From a bacterium (GTDB lineage Bacteria; Planctomycetota; UBA11346): DNA of 40,777 bases. Both the position numbers and the translations under genes were made by a program. The notes under the pieces were generated by a model, which worked only from the letters and a program-made list of their open reading frames with translations, was not told where the DNA came from and made no database searches. Below are positions 28,984 through 38,223 of this stretch, one piece after another (the stretch's first letter is position 1; each line of letters begins with the position of its first letter). The stretch is from positions 1-40,777 of the forward strand of contig JAIFND010000070.1 of assembly GCA_020047915.1 (NCBI GenBank), read 5' to 3'.

Positions 28984-29328
28984 ATGAAGATGCCCCTCAT
29001 GAGCACGCCCTTCGACCCGGCCACCGGCCTCGCCCGCCTCTCCGAGATCTTTGCCGCCCAGGTGGTCAAGGCCAAGGTCCACGACTACGATCAGTCGATC
29101 GAACTGTGCTTCGCCCCGGCGACCCCGGCGGCGTGGACACCCAGCGAAGCGCAGCTCAGGGCGGTGTGCGCGCTCGGCTTCCTGGCGTGCTACTGCGATT
29201 TCGCCGACGACACCGAGTTCGTCGGCTGCTGGCGCACGCGCATCACCGACGGCAAGAAGGCCGGCGATTACTGGGTGCAGAGCGCCCGCCGCGAAAAGGT
29301 CGGCTATCCCCGCTACAGCGCGGTCTGA
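28984..29328 (+). CDS. Hypothetical protein
   Basis: 114 aa: MKMPLMSTPFDPATGLARLSEIFAAQVVKAKVHDYDQSIELCFAP...; divergent from the minus-strand operon. Confidence 0.6.
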   Translation: MKMPLMSTPFDPATGLARLSEIFAAQVVKAKVHDYDQSIELCFAPATPAAWTPSEAQLRAVCALGFLACYCDFADDTEFVGCWRTRITDGKKAGDYWVQSARREKVGYPRYSAV

Positions 29329-29336
29329 ACCGGCCA

Positions 29337-30668
29337 GTGCGCGCCCTTACCGATCCCGCCAACCGCCGCTGGGCGCTGACCTTCGAAGTGGTCAACGCCT
29401 GCTCGTGGTCGGCGGTGCTGGGCGCTCCGCTCATCCTGCTACTCAAGAGCCAGGGTGCCTCGGCCACCGTGCTGGGCGTGGCCCTGGCCCTGATGCCGCT
29501 GACTCAGTCCCTGCAGCTACTGGGTGCGCGCTGGCTGCCGCGTTTCGGCTACCGCCGTATGATGGTACGCGGCTGGACCGCGCGCACCGTTATGGTGGGC
29601 ATCATCGCGCTGGTCGCATTATTCGCCGAGCGCCTGGGTTCATCGCTGGTCATATGGGGGGTCATCGCCCTGATCGGTGGTTTCACCGTGCTGCGCGGTC
29701 TGACGAGTTGCGCGTGGCTGCCGTGGATCAGCCAACTGGTGCCTGAGGAGGAACGTGGCCGTTACCTGGCGTGGTCCGGCGGACTGATCCAGGCGACCAT
29801 CATCCTGTGCAATCTGGCCTATGCGGCGGTGTTCGAACTGATTCCAGGCGCGTCCGGATTCGCCCTGGTCTATGGCTGGGCCTGCCTGACCGGATTCATG
29901 GCCGCGTACAGCATGTCGCGCATCCCCGATGCCCCCACCGAGGCGGAGGGGGGCATCGGACCGGTGCCGTGGCGCGAGATGCTGGCGCATGCCCCATTTG
30001 CCCGCTTCCTCGTCTTCACGGTGCTGGTCTATGGAGCGCTCGCCGGACTCGGCGTGTTGTGGGTGCCGGTGATGCGCGATGTCCTGCATCAGGGCAACGG
30101 TTTCATCGCCACCCTGCCGGTGTGGGCCTCCGTCGCCCACCTGCTGATGATGCCGCTGCTCGGTGCGATGATCGACCGCACCGGCAGCCGGCCGATCATC
30201 GCCTGCGCCCTCAGTGTCTGGGTAATTCATGCTCTCCTGTGGGCGGCCCTGGCCGATGGCCTGCTGCCGCTCTCCTGGTGGGTGCTGGTCGCCATCCAAG
30301 GCACGGCCGGCTGCGGGGGTGCAGCCTTCCATCTCGCCTCGCAACGCCTGCTCATGGCCACCGTTCCGGGCCAGGGGCGCAGTCATTTCTTCGCCCTGCA
30401 TAGCGTCGCCTTGGCCATCGGCCAAGGCGGCACCCCCGTTTTGTGGGGCCTGGCGCTTGATGGTGGTATCCATCTCTGGCCGGATTCCGGTCTGGCGCAT
30501 GCCCTGCTCTATGCCCTGGCGGGGATCCTCATCGCCCTGGCCGTCCCGCTCAGCCTCCGGTTGACCGAGACGCGGGCGATGAGCGCCCGCGAGTTCCTGG
30601 CCGATCTGCTGGTCCGCACCCCGGCGCGGGCATTGGCCAGACTCGGTTCGTTCTTCACGGATCGCTGA
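29337..30668 (+). CDS. Major facilitator superfamily (MFS) transporter
   Basis: 443 aa from the GTG at 29337; about 12 hydrophobic segments; PEEERGRYLAWSGGLIQ loop, GAMIDRTGSRPIIA. Confidence 0.8.
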   Translation: MRALTDPANRRWALTFEVVNACSWSAVLGAPLILLLKSQGASATVLGVALALMPLTQSLQLLGARWLPRFGYRRMMVRGWTARTVMVGIIALVALFAERLGSSLVIWGVIALIGGFTVLRGLTSCAWLPWISQLVPEEERGRYLAWSGGLIQATIILCNLAYAAVFELIPGASGFALVYGWACLTGFMAAYSMSRIPDAPTEAEGGIGPVPWREMLAHAPFARFLVFTVLVYGALAGLGVLWVPVMRDVLHQGNGFIATLPVWASVAHLLMMPLLGAMIDRTGSRPIIACALSVWVIHALLWAALADGLLPLSWWVLVAIQGTAGCGGAAFHLASQRLLMATVPGQGRSHFFALHSVALAIGQGGTPVLWGLALDGGIHLWPDSGLAHALLYALAGILIALAVPLSLRLTETRAMSAREFLADLLVRTPARALARLGSFFTDR

Positions 30669-30759
30669 CGGCTGGCATCCCGCCTGGGATGAGGACAATG
30701 ACGGCCGCATGACACGCAGCACGGCTGATGGCAGCGGGGCGCACCCCAGGATCACGGGC

Positions 30760-31434
30760 ATGCGCCTACTCCTGGTCGAAGACAATGCGACCCTGCGCGA
30801 CAGCCTGGCGCGCGGCCTGACCTCGGTCGGCTATCAGGTCGAGGCGGTCAGCGATGGCGAAGCCGCCTGGCAGGCGGCGAGCGAGGCGCGCCACGATGTC
30901 ATCGTCCTCGATCGCATGCTGCCCGGCCTGGATGGCATCGCCGTCCTGCAGCGCCTGCGCCGCAGCGGCTCGGCAGTGCCGGTGCTGCTGCTTACGGCCT
31001 GCGATGGGGTCGAGGACCGGGTGCAGGGTCTGGATGCCGGGGCTGATGATTATCTGGTCAAACCCTTCGCGGTCAGCGAACTGCTGGCGCGCATCCGCGC
31101 TTTGCTGCGCCGGGGCGGTGGTCGCGCCGATCCGGTGCAGAACATCGGCGAGCTGGAGATCGACACCGCCGCCCGCGCGGTGCGCCGTGGCGGTCGCCGC
31201 CTCGATCTGACGCCGAAGGAATACCAGGCCCTTGAATACCTCGCGGCCCGTCCGGGCTCGGTGGTCACCCGCCTCGAACTGTTCGCCCAGCTCTATCCCG
31301 GCGAGCAGGAGGCCGGCAGCAACGTCATCGATGTGCTGATCGGCCGCTTGCGCCGCAAGCTGCATCCCCCCGGCGTGACCCCGGTCCTGCACACCCGTCG
31401 CGGCTTCGGCTACCAGCTGTCCTCGGAAGCATGA
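30760..31434 (+). CDS. OmpR-family response regulator
   Basis: 224 aa from the ATG at 30760; MRLLLVEDNATLRDSLARGL, DVIVLDRMLPGLDG, DDYLVKPFAVSELLARIRALLRR, winged helix LTPKEYQALEYLAARPGSVVTRLEL...GFGYQL. Confidence 0.93.
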   Translation: MRLLLVEDNATLRDSLARGLTSVGYQVEAVSDGEAAWQAASEARHDVIVLDRMLPGLDGIAVLQRLRRSGSAVPVLLLTACDGVEDRVQGLDAGADDYLVKPFAVSELLARIRALLRRGGGRADPVQNIGELEIDTAARAVRRGGRRLDLTPKEYQALEYLAARPGSVVTRLELFAQLYPGEQEAGSNVIDVLIGRLRRKLHPPGVTPVLHTRRGFGYQLSSEA

Positions 31435-32795
31435 GTTCGCTCTCCCGGCGCATCACCATCGCGGTGGTCGGCATAACCGCCGTGGTGGTGCTGGTCGCGG
31501 CGGTCGGATTGTGGCTGGTCGCACGCCAGGTGCTGCTTGGCGAGGTCGATCGTGATCTGCGTGAACGGGTCGAGCGTACCCAGCGCTTCGACCGCATGGG
31601 CGGTCCCAGGCGCACTCGTCCGCCCAACGCATCCGGCGATGATCCCTGGCTGGTGCAGGCTTTCGATTCCAGCGGAGCTTTGATCGGCGCCTCACCCAGC
31701 ACCCCGGCCGGAATCGATCTGCGCGGTGGACCTGGTGCGGTCACGCAGCGCCTGCCCGATGGCCGCAGGGTCCGGGCCATCACCTACGAACTCAGCCGTC
31801 CGCCGCCTGGACTCGATCCGCCGCCACCGCCCGAATGGACCTTGGGTGGGGTTCGGGCGGTCCTCGCCCTGGATCTCAGCGGGGTCGATGCCGAACTGCG
31901 ACGTGTCGGTCTCATCCTCTCGGGTCTGTGGCTGGCGGCCACGCTGCTGGCCTGGTTCGCGGCGATGGCCCTGCGTCGCGCCATCCTTCGGCCGGTCGCA
32001 GAACTGACCGCGGCGATCACCAGGCTCGGTCCTTCCGATCTCGCAGCGCGACTGCCCACCGCCACCGGTCCGGCCGAGGCCCAGGTGCTGGTCGGCCGCC
32101 TCAACACCTTGCTTGGCCAGTTGGAGGAGGCGTTCCGGCGCGAGCAGGCGACCATCTCCGCCATCGCCCACGAACTGCGCACACCGGTCGCCGGATTACG
32201 TACCGAGATCGAATTCCGGCTCATGGCGGCGAGCGATGCGCAGGAGCAACAGACCCTGCATCGTCTATTGGAGACTGCGACGCGCATGCAGGCGATGGTC
32301 GGGAACATCCTGCTGCTCGCCCGGCTGGAGTCGGGCCGCGAACACCTGGACCGGACGCCAACCGATGTCCCCGTGCTGCTCGCCGTGGTGCTGGAGCGCT
32401 GGGCCGGACGCTGCGCCGCCCGTCACCTCGAGGTCCGGGTCAGCGCGCCGGAGACACTGATCCTCGCGACCTCGGCGGTGCATCTTGAGATCGTCCTCGA
32501 CAATCTGATCGGCAATGCTGCCAGCCATGCCAGTGAAGGGGCGCCGATCGGCATCGAACTGGCCGGTTCGGTGCAGGGGGTCCGGCTGACCGTGGTCAAT
32601 GCCTGCTCCATCGAACTGGATGCAGCGCAGCTCGGTACGCCATTCTGGCGTGGTGATGCAGCGCGTTCTGACGGTGATCATAGCGGCCTTGGTCTCGCCC
32701 TGGGCCGACGCATCGCCCGCATGCTGGGCGGCGATCTGCTTGTCGCCGCCGCTGCCGGCCGGTTCAGCGCCATGCTCACCCTGACGGGTCGATGA
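31431..32795 (+). CDS. Sensor histidine kinase
   Basis: 454 aa; two TM segments, HAMP-like linker, H-box AHELRTPVAGLRTEIEF, N-box EIVLDNLIGNAASHA, G-box GLGLALGRRIA. ATGA overlap with the response regulator. Confidence 0.92.
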   Translation: MSSLSRRITIAVVGITAVVVLVAAVGLWLVARQVLLGEVDRDLRERVERTQRFDRMGGPRRTRPPNASGDDPWLVQAFDSSGALIGASPSTPAGIDLRGGPGAVTQRLPDGRRVRAITYELSRPPPGLDPPPPPEWTLGGVRAVLALDLSGVDAELRRVGLILSGLWLAATLLAWFAAMALRRAILRPVAELTAAITRLGPSDLAARLPTATGPAEAQVLVGRLNTLLGQLEEAFRREQATISAIAHELRTPVAGLRTEIEFRLMAASDAQEQQTLHRLLETATRMQAMVGNILLLARLESGREHLDRTPTDVPVLLAVVLERWAGRCAARHLEVRVSAPETLILATSAVHLEIVLDNLIGNAASHASEGAPIGIELAGSVQGVRLTVVNACSIELDAAQLGTPFWRGDAARSDGDHSGLGLALGRRIARMLGGDLLVAAAAGRFSAMLTLTGR

Positions 32796-32867
32796 CGCCA
32801 GGGTGACGGAGGCGTCTGCTGCGCCGCAGGGTCCGCTTGCCTAGGGTAGCGCGCGTCAGGAAACCCC

Positions 32868-33914
32868 ATGATCCTCCATCGCTTCGTCCTCGCCTCCCTT
32901 CTCGGTTGCAGTCTGGTCGTTCCGTTGGCGACCGGTGAAGCTCCGGCCGTTCCGGTTTCCACGGTGCCGTCGGTCACGGCGGTCAACGCTGTCACCACCG
33001 TCGTCCAGGCCCTGCGCGGCAACGATCTGGCGGCGTGGTACGATGCCCTGCCCGAGGCGCAGCGTGCCGCCATGGCGCCTCCCCCCGCCAACCCCGAGCA
33101 GCAGCGCGGCAACCGACGTGGCGGTGCCGACCTCGGCATGCTGCGCATGTTCACCGACGAGCAGCGGGCCGCTCAGGCGGGAACGCTGCTGGGCGCCTTC
33201 CTCGTCCAGCTTGCCGCCGTCACCGCGCCAGAGGACAGCCCGCCGCCGGCTGCCGCCCCGGTGCCGGAGGACCAGCGCTTCCTGCTGTTCATCCCCCGCA
33301 TGCTCGCCTCGGGCGTGATGGGTGGGGCCGCCGGTTCGATCCTGGCTCAGGGCCTGGAGACCCGCCAGGTGGCGGCGTTGGATGGCTTGGCGGCCTCGTA
33401 CCGTACCTGGGCGGCCGGCGCAGGACTCGACGATGCGGCGCGTGCCACCGCGGCCCAGCCGCATCTGCTGGCGGCGATCAACGCCGTCCGACCGGCTGCG
33501 GAGGGCGACAAGCCGCCTGTGCCGCGCGATCTGCTGGTCGCGGTCTCGGCGGCTCTGCTGCACACCAAGCTTGCGTTGGCCGCCTTCGGACTCGATCTCG
33601 ACGTGATTCTGGCGACCGCGACGGCCAGCCTGGAAAGCGAGACGGCGGGCCGCACCGTGGTCGTGCTGCGCTTCACCGCCTGGGGTGCCGAGCACGCCCT
33701 GCCCCTCGTCCTGCAGGCCAAGTCGGGTGGCTGGAGCGTGATCGCCGATTCACCAGCCATCCGCTGGCTGCGTCCGGCGGTGATGGCGCCGCAGATGGGC
33801 GGCCGCGGGCAGGTTGGACGTGGCCAGGGCCAGCGTGGCGGCGGTGGTGCCCGCCCCGACGCCCCGGCGGTGCCGGCCGATCAGCCGACGACCCAACCGC
33901 CCCGGAACTTCTGA
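32868..33914 (+). CDS. Secreted hypothetical protein with a Gly/Gln/Arg-rich C-terminal tail
   Basis: 348 aa; signal peptide MILHRFVLASLLGCSLVVPLATGEA; tail GGRGQVGRGQGQRGGGGARPDAPAVPADQPTTQPPRNF. Confidence 0.7.
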   Translation: MILHRFVLASLLGCSLVVPLATGEAPAVPVSTVPSVTAVNAVTTVVQALRGNDLAAWYDALPEAQRAAMAPPPANPEQQRGNRRGGADLGMLRMFTDEQRAAQAGTLLGAFLVQLAAVTAPEDSPPPAAAPVPEDQRFLLFIPRMLASGVMGGAAGSILAQGLETRQVAALDGLAASYRTWAAGAGLDDAARATAAQPHLLAAINAVRPAAEGDKPPVPRDLLVAVSAALLHTKLALAAFGLDLDVILATATASLESETAGRTVVVLRFTAWGAEHALPLVLQAKSGGWSVIADSPAIRWLRPAVMAPQMGGRGQVGRGQGQRGGGGARPDAPAVPADQPTTQPPRNF

Positions 33915-33919
33915 GGGGA

Positions 33920-35746
33920 TCAGCGTCCGAGTTCCCCATCCGGCCAGCGCGCTAGCGTGCCGCCCTGCTGCAGATCGTAAGCGGCAGGGACGGCGGCCGA
34001 GAACGGGCGTTCCCAGACGCAGCCGCCGAGTTCGAGTGCGACGCCGTGCGCCAATCGGGCCGGGGCGTCTCCTTTACGCGCCACGGTCAGCACGGCATAG
34101 ATCGCCAGATGCCTGGTGGCGGCGAAATCCGCCGCGATCACCGGTCGTCCGGGGTAGTCCGTGGTGACACCGTTGGAGAAGGTCCGGCGTGAATCCGGTG
34201 TCTGTTCCAGGCGCAGGCGCAGTGGCTGCTGGCCGAGAAAACGCCAGTGGGCCAACGTCCCGTCGGTGGCGCTCAGCAGGAAGCCGCAGCCATCGGCATC
34301 CGTCTGGATGTGCAGTCCCGGTTCACAGGTCGCCCGCCAGGTCCAGGGCCGGTCGAGGTGGTCGTCGATCAGGTCGAGCAGGGCCAGGCAGGTCGGACGA
34401 CCAGCTTCGGCGTGATGCAGGGCCACGTAGCGTTCATGATAGGCTTGCGAGACCTTACGCAGGTCCATGGCGATGGTCCCGCCTGCCTCGTTCTCCTCAT
34501 CCCAGATCACCGCGCCCAGGCCAGGTTTACGCTTTGCCTCAGGTTCGGTCGGCACGACCACCGATTGCCAGCACGCCTCGCCGCGCGCTTGTCCGCCGCC
34601 GATCACCCAATCATGGCCCTCGGCCATGAAGCGTACTGACCCTCCATCGTCCTGGATGTGGCCGCCGATCTGCGTGGTGCGGGCATAGACGCCGAGGACG
34701 GCATCCCGTCCGTCCTGCCAGCGGTCGCGGAACACCGCCAGGCCCTGGCGACGGTCGGTGATGTGCCTCCGCAGGGACGCAGGATCGCCGCGGGTGCAGC
34801 CATCCAAGGGGTCGAGCACCAGCGCAAAGGGCCATCCTTCCCAGGCGGCACAGCAGGTCGAACCTGGAGCTTCGGGTCCTTCCAGACGGGCGAACCAGGC
34901 CGCCAGTCCCGGTCGGCGCGCGGGTTCGGCATAGGCGATCATCAACGGGCTGACATTGAAGGATCCCCAGGCGAGGCCGGCATCGTTCCAGCTGAGCATC
35001 ATGCCGTGACCCTCGGCTGGGTCGGTGCTGTCGCTGAGTGCCGGGCGCGGCGAGGTGGCGATGTAGAGGCTCTCGGCGAGCCGGGTGATCCACGGCTGGT
35101 CGCTGCGCAGATCGAACAAACCGAGCGCATCGGCCGCCGCCAGGGCCGGCAGGAGGTGCGACAGGGTGTACATCTGATAACCCAGGCCCTCGTGATAGAA
35201 ACCCGCCTCACCGAAGTGCTGGCAGAAGGCGCGCAACCGGCCCAGCGCCCAGCGGATCTCCTCGCCGTGGTCAGAGGCCGGGTGCGCGACCAGGGCGGCG
35301 AGCAGCGCCCCGCTATGGGTGATTGCCCACCAATTGTTCTGCACCGCGTGTGGATTGTGGCTGCTGGTGGCATGGCGCAGCCGACGCACGACCTGGGCGG
35401 CGGCCTTCCGGATCAGGGCGGTGTCGGCTGGATCCCACAGTCCATGGCAGCAGGCCGAAGCGACCGCCAGTTGCATCCCATAGTGACCGAGGCCGAGATC
35501 CTGCGGTATCTTCTGCTGGTTGAGCAGATGATCGGCGAGGCCTTCGGCGGCGCCTCTGTCCTGATCGATCAGGGCGACGGCGGCGGCTCCGCCCACATAG
35601 TTCGGTGATTTCGAATCGGCGCAGGCGAGACGGGCCTTGGCCATGATCAGGCGGCTGAGGGTGTTCCCGCTGGCGTGACGATGCCTGGCGGCAGCGATCG
35701 CCTCGCTGCTGAACCACAGGGTGGGAGACAGATCAGGCCCGTGCAT
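33920..35746 (-). CDS. Heparinase II/III-like polysaccharide lyase family protein
   Basis: 608 aa; alpha-helical N-terminal half (NNWWAITHSGALLAAL, EGLGYQMYTLSHLLPAL) and beta-rich C-terminal half (GGHIQDDGGSVRFMAEGHDWVIGGG). Family assignment from overall pattern. Confidence 0.5.
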   Translation of the reverse strand: MHGPDLSPTLWFSSEAIAAARHRHASGNTLSRLIMAKARLACADSKSPNYVGGAAAVALIDQDRGAAEGLADHLLNQQKIPQDLGLGHYGMQLAVASACCHGLWDPADTALIRKAAAQVVRRLRHATSSHNPHAVQNNWWAITHSGALLAALVAHPASDHGEEIRWALGRLRAFCQHFGEAGFYHEGLGYQMYTLSHLLPALAAADALGLFDLRSDQPWITRLAESLYIATSPRPALSDSTDPAEGHGMMLSWNDAGLAWGSFNVSPLMIAYAEPARRPGLAAWFARLEGPEAPGSTCCAAWEGWPFALVLDPLDGCTRGDPASLRRHITDRRQGLAVFRDRWQDGRDAVLGVYARTTQIGGHIQDDGGSVRFMAEGHDWVIGGGQARGEACWQSVVVPTEPEAKRKPGLGAVIWDEENEAGGTIAMDLRKVSQAYHERYVALHHAEAGRPTCLALLDLIDDHLDRPWTWRATCEPGLHIQTDADGCGFLLSATDGTLAHWRFLGQQPLRLRLEQTPDSRRTFSNGVTTDYPGRPVIAADFAATRHLAIYAVLTVARKGDAPARLAHGVALELGGCVWERPFSAAVPAAYDLQQGGTLARWPDGELGR

Positions 35747-35779
35747 TGCCCCATCCTAGAGCCTGGCATGCAACTCGCC

Positions 35780-35820
35780 TTCCGGCAATCATTGCGGAAA
35801 CACGCAGATGAATGCCGGAA
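35780..35820. promoter_or_regulatory. Candidate AraC-type operator: clustered TTCCGGCA/TTGCGGAA/TGCCGGAA motifs
   Basis: TTCCGGCA (35780-35787), TTGCGGAA (35792-35799), TGCCGGAA (35813-35820) in the divergent intergenic region. The last two form a 21-bp-spaced direct repeat. Confidence 0.4.
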
Positions 35821-35862
35821 TGCGGCCACTTGGCGGGCTGGTCGGTGGCGCGATCATGCGGC

Positions 35863-36696
35863 ATGGGAGAACTCGCCTGGACGGATCTGCGCCATGCTCC
35901 GGTCGGGCCGATCGTCTGGGTCGGTCGTCATCGCAGCGCCGCGCCGGTCGCCATCCCGGGACATCGCCTGGAGGTGTGGCAGGCCTGCGTCGTGGTGTCT
36001 GGACGCCTCCAGGTCGCTATCGATGGCGAGCCCCGACTCGTCCCCGGCGGCGGCTGGCTGCTGCTGCCTCCTGGGAGCAACCTGGGTCCCGCCCGGCTAC
36101 CCTGCCGTGGCCTGTTCTATTGGATCGGGATCGATCCTGCAGCCACGCCGACCCTGACCCGCATGGCCCGGAATGATCTGAGGCGGACGCTCCGGGCCCT
36201 GGCTGGCTCGGTCCGCCAGGGGGCGGAGGCGGTGCGTAAGCAGGCTGACGCCGTCCTCGCCGCCAAGGATGACCTGTCCTGGGGTGGGTTGGCCACCGGA
36301 CTGGCCCTGATCTCCACGCTGCAGCAGTCGATCTCGTCTGGCGACGCGGGGATTCAGCCGGCGATGACCGCGATGCGTGCCGATCCGCTTCGGGACTGGA
36401 GCGTCGCGCAGCTTGCCGCCCTGTGCGGTCTGCGGACCAGCCGCTTCCATGCCCGGTTCCGCTCCGAAATCGGCCGTACTCCGCACGCCGCCTTGGTCGA
36501 ACTGCGGTTGCTGGCTGCGGCTGGTCGGCTTGCCCAGGGTGAAAGTCTCACTGCCGTGCTGAAGTCTGCTGGATTCGCTTCGCGTCGTGGCTTTGAGCGT
36601 GCCTTCCGGCTGCACTACGGAGTCGCCCCGGGCAACTGGTGCGGCGCAACCGGCAACGGAGTTCCGGTCGCTTTCGGTCGGAAGGTGCTGCGCTAG
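35863..36696 (+). CDS. AraC-family transcriptional regulator
   Basis: 277 aa from the ATG at 35863; cupin-like N-terminus and C-terminal double HTH (WSVAQLAALCGLRTSRFHARFRSEIGRTPHAAL...AGFASRRGFERAFRLHYGVAPGNW). Confidence 0.85.
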   Translation: MGELAWTDLRHAPVGPIVWVGRHRSAAPVAIPGHRLEVWQACVVVSGRLQVAIDGEPRLVPGGGWLLLPPGSNLGPARLPCRGLFYWIGIDPAATPTLTRMARNDLRRTLRALAGSVRQGAEAVRKQADAVLAAKDDLSWGGLATGLALISTLQQSISSGDAGIQPAMTAMRADPLRDWSVAQLAALCGLRTSRFHARFRSEIGRTPHAALVELRLLAAAGRLAQGESLTAVLKSAGFASRRGFERAFRLHYGVAPGNWCGATGNGVPVAFGRKVLR

Positions 36697-36705
36697 CATC
36701 ATGTG

Positions 36706-38163
36706 ATGCGGCTCCTGCTCCTCGCCTGTCTGTGCTGCGGTTTGCTGGTCGCGGCGGATGACCTCGATCGCCTGGTTGACGAGGCCAAGCTGCCCCCGGT
36801 GTGGGCCAGCCATCAACCGGCTTTCACCGTTGCCACGGAGACCTTTCTCCAGGCCACCGCCGATGGCGAGAAGACCAAGGACTTCCTGGTTATCCGCGAT
36901 GCTGGCAAGGCGGTTGCTGTCCTCGATGAGGGGGCCTGCCAATTGGATTGGATCACCGCGCAGCCGGACAAGGCCAGCGCGGACCTGGTTCTTCCACGGG
37001 TCTACTCGTGGGTCAGCCTGCTCGGCTGCCGCATCTCGACGGTCGCCTGGATCGATCAGCAGGGGGCCTCCGGAGAGACGCGGACGCACGTATTCTCGGG
37101 CGGCGGCCCGACCATCACCCTGACCGTTGAAGAAGCCTGGACGAGCAAACGCCAAGGCGAGAGCCGGTACTCCATGACCTTGCGACTCGACCCACAGCTT
37201 GGCTATGTCTGGGATCTGCAGACGCGCATCTCAGTGGACCGTCTGGCGCAGCGCAACGGCAAGCCGCAACGCGATGTCGAACTGTTCAACATCCAGCCGG
37301 GCCGTATCTCCGATCCGTGGCCGGATCGTGCACGCTTCGATCTCACCCTGGTCAGTCCACCGAAAGAGACCGGCTTCCTCGGCTTTGCCAACAATCTGGT
37401 CGCAGGCGACCGCAGCGACAACAATGGCCGGCTGGCGATGCGCGACGGCGGCATGAACGCTTTCATTGCCGACCGCGATGGCTGGGGCATCGCCCTCACC
37501 CGTCGCACGGATGCCGAGCAGTCGCCTAATGCCACCTGCAATGTGTGGATGGACCAGCACAACAAGCTGCTGTTTCCCGGCCAGCCCGATGCCCAAGGAC
37601 GGCATGTGATCAGCGCCTCCTGGCGCTGGGTAGGCCTGCCTCCGGCCGTCGTGGCGGTCATGCGGGCGCAGACCCGGATGATCAGCTTCGGCGAGAAGGC
37701 GGTGATGTTGCGACTCGGGCGCAGCGAGGACTTCGACGACCAGCCGCTGGATCTCGCGACGACCGAGCGTGGCCTGTGGACCTGGGGGATGGCGGTGGAT
37801 GGTGCGCATGCGCGCAGCGGCACGAAGGCCTTGCTGGTCGGCGGTACCGAGAAGCTGGATGGCAACAGCGGCCGCTTCATCGCGCCGTTCGTGCCTCTCG
37901 ACGGCTCCGCCGCCTACCGCCTCGAAGCGTGGGTATGGCTGGAGGGGGGCGAGGACGCACGGTTCTTTATCTGCAGTGGTGAAGCGAAAGCGGAAGAGGG
38001 TCCGATGCGGCATCGCTCGACCAACCGCATCAGCCCCAAGCCGGAGTGGCAGCGGGTCTCCTGGGATATCACCAAGCGTGGAAACCTCGACTTGCGGATC
38101 ATCACCCTGGGGAAGGGCGCCAAGGCCTGGGTTGACGATTTCAGCCTGATGAAGCAGCCCTGA
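36706..38163 (+). CDS. Secreted protein of unknown function, possible C-terminal carbohydrate-binding-like domain
   Basis: About 485 aa; signal MRLLLLACLCCGLLVAA; C-terminal 'GTKALLVGGTEKLDGNSGRFIAPFVPLDGSAAYRLEAWVWLEGG...AKAWVDDFSLMKQP' resembles a CBM jelly roll. Confidence 0.65.
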   Translation: MRLLLLACLCCGLLVAADDLDRLVDEAKLPPVWASHQPAFTVATETFLQATADGEKTKDFLVIRDAGKAVAVLDEGACQLDWITAQPDKASADLVLPRVYSWVSLLGCRISTVAWIDQQGASGETRTHVFSGGGPTITLTVEEAWTSKRQGESRYSMTLRLDPQLGYVWDLQTRISVDRLAQRNGKPQRDVELFNIQPGRISDPWPDRARFDLTLVSPPKETGFLGFANNLVAGDRSDNNGRLAMRDGGMNAFIADRDGWGIALTRRTDAEQSPNATCNVWMDQHNKLLFPGQPDAQGRHVISASWRWVGLPPAVVAVMRAQTRMISFGEKAVMLRLGRSEDFDDQPLDLATTERGLWTWGMAVDGAHARSGTKALLVGGTEKLDGNSGRFIAPFVPLDGSAAYRLEAWVWLEGGEDARFFICSGEAKAEEGPMRHRSTNRISPKPEWQRVSWDITKRGNLDLRIITLGKGAKAWVDDFSLMKQP

Positions 38164-38223
38164 ACTGATCGCCGCATGCAACCTCGTCATGGACCGGCAT
38201 GGCGCAGGGTGTAGTCTGCGCCG

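Noticed and set aside
28929-29336. N-terminal extension of the MFS ORF (track start 28929)
   Set aside because: Low-complexity Arg/Pro-rich out-of-frame overlap with the 114-aa CDS; the membrane protein plausibly starts at the GTG at 29337.
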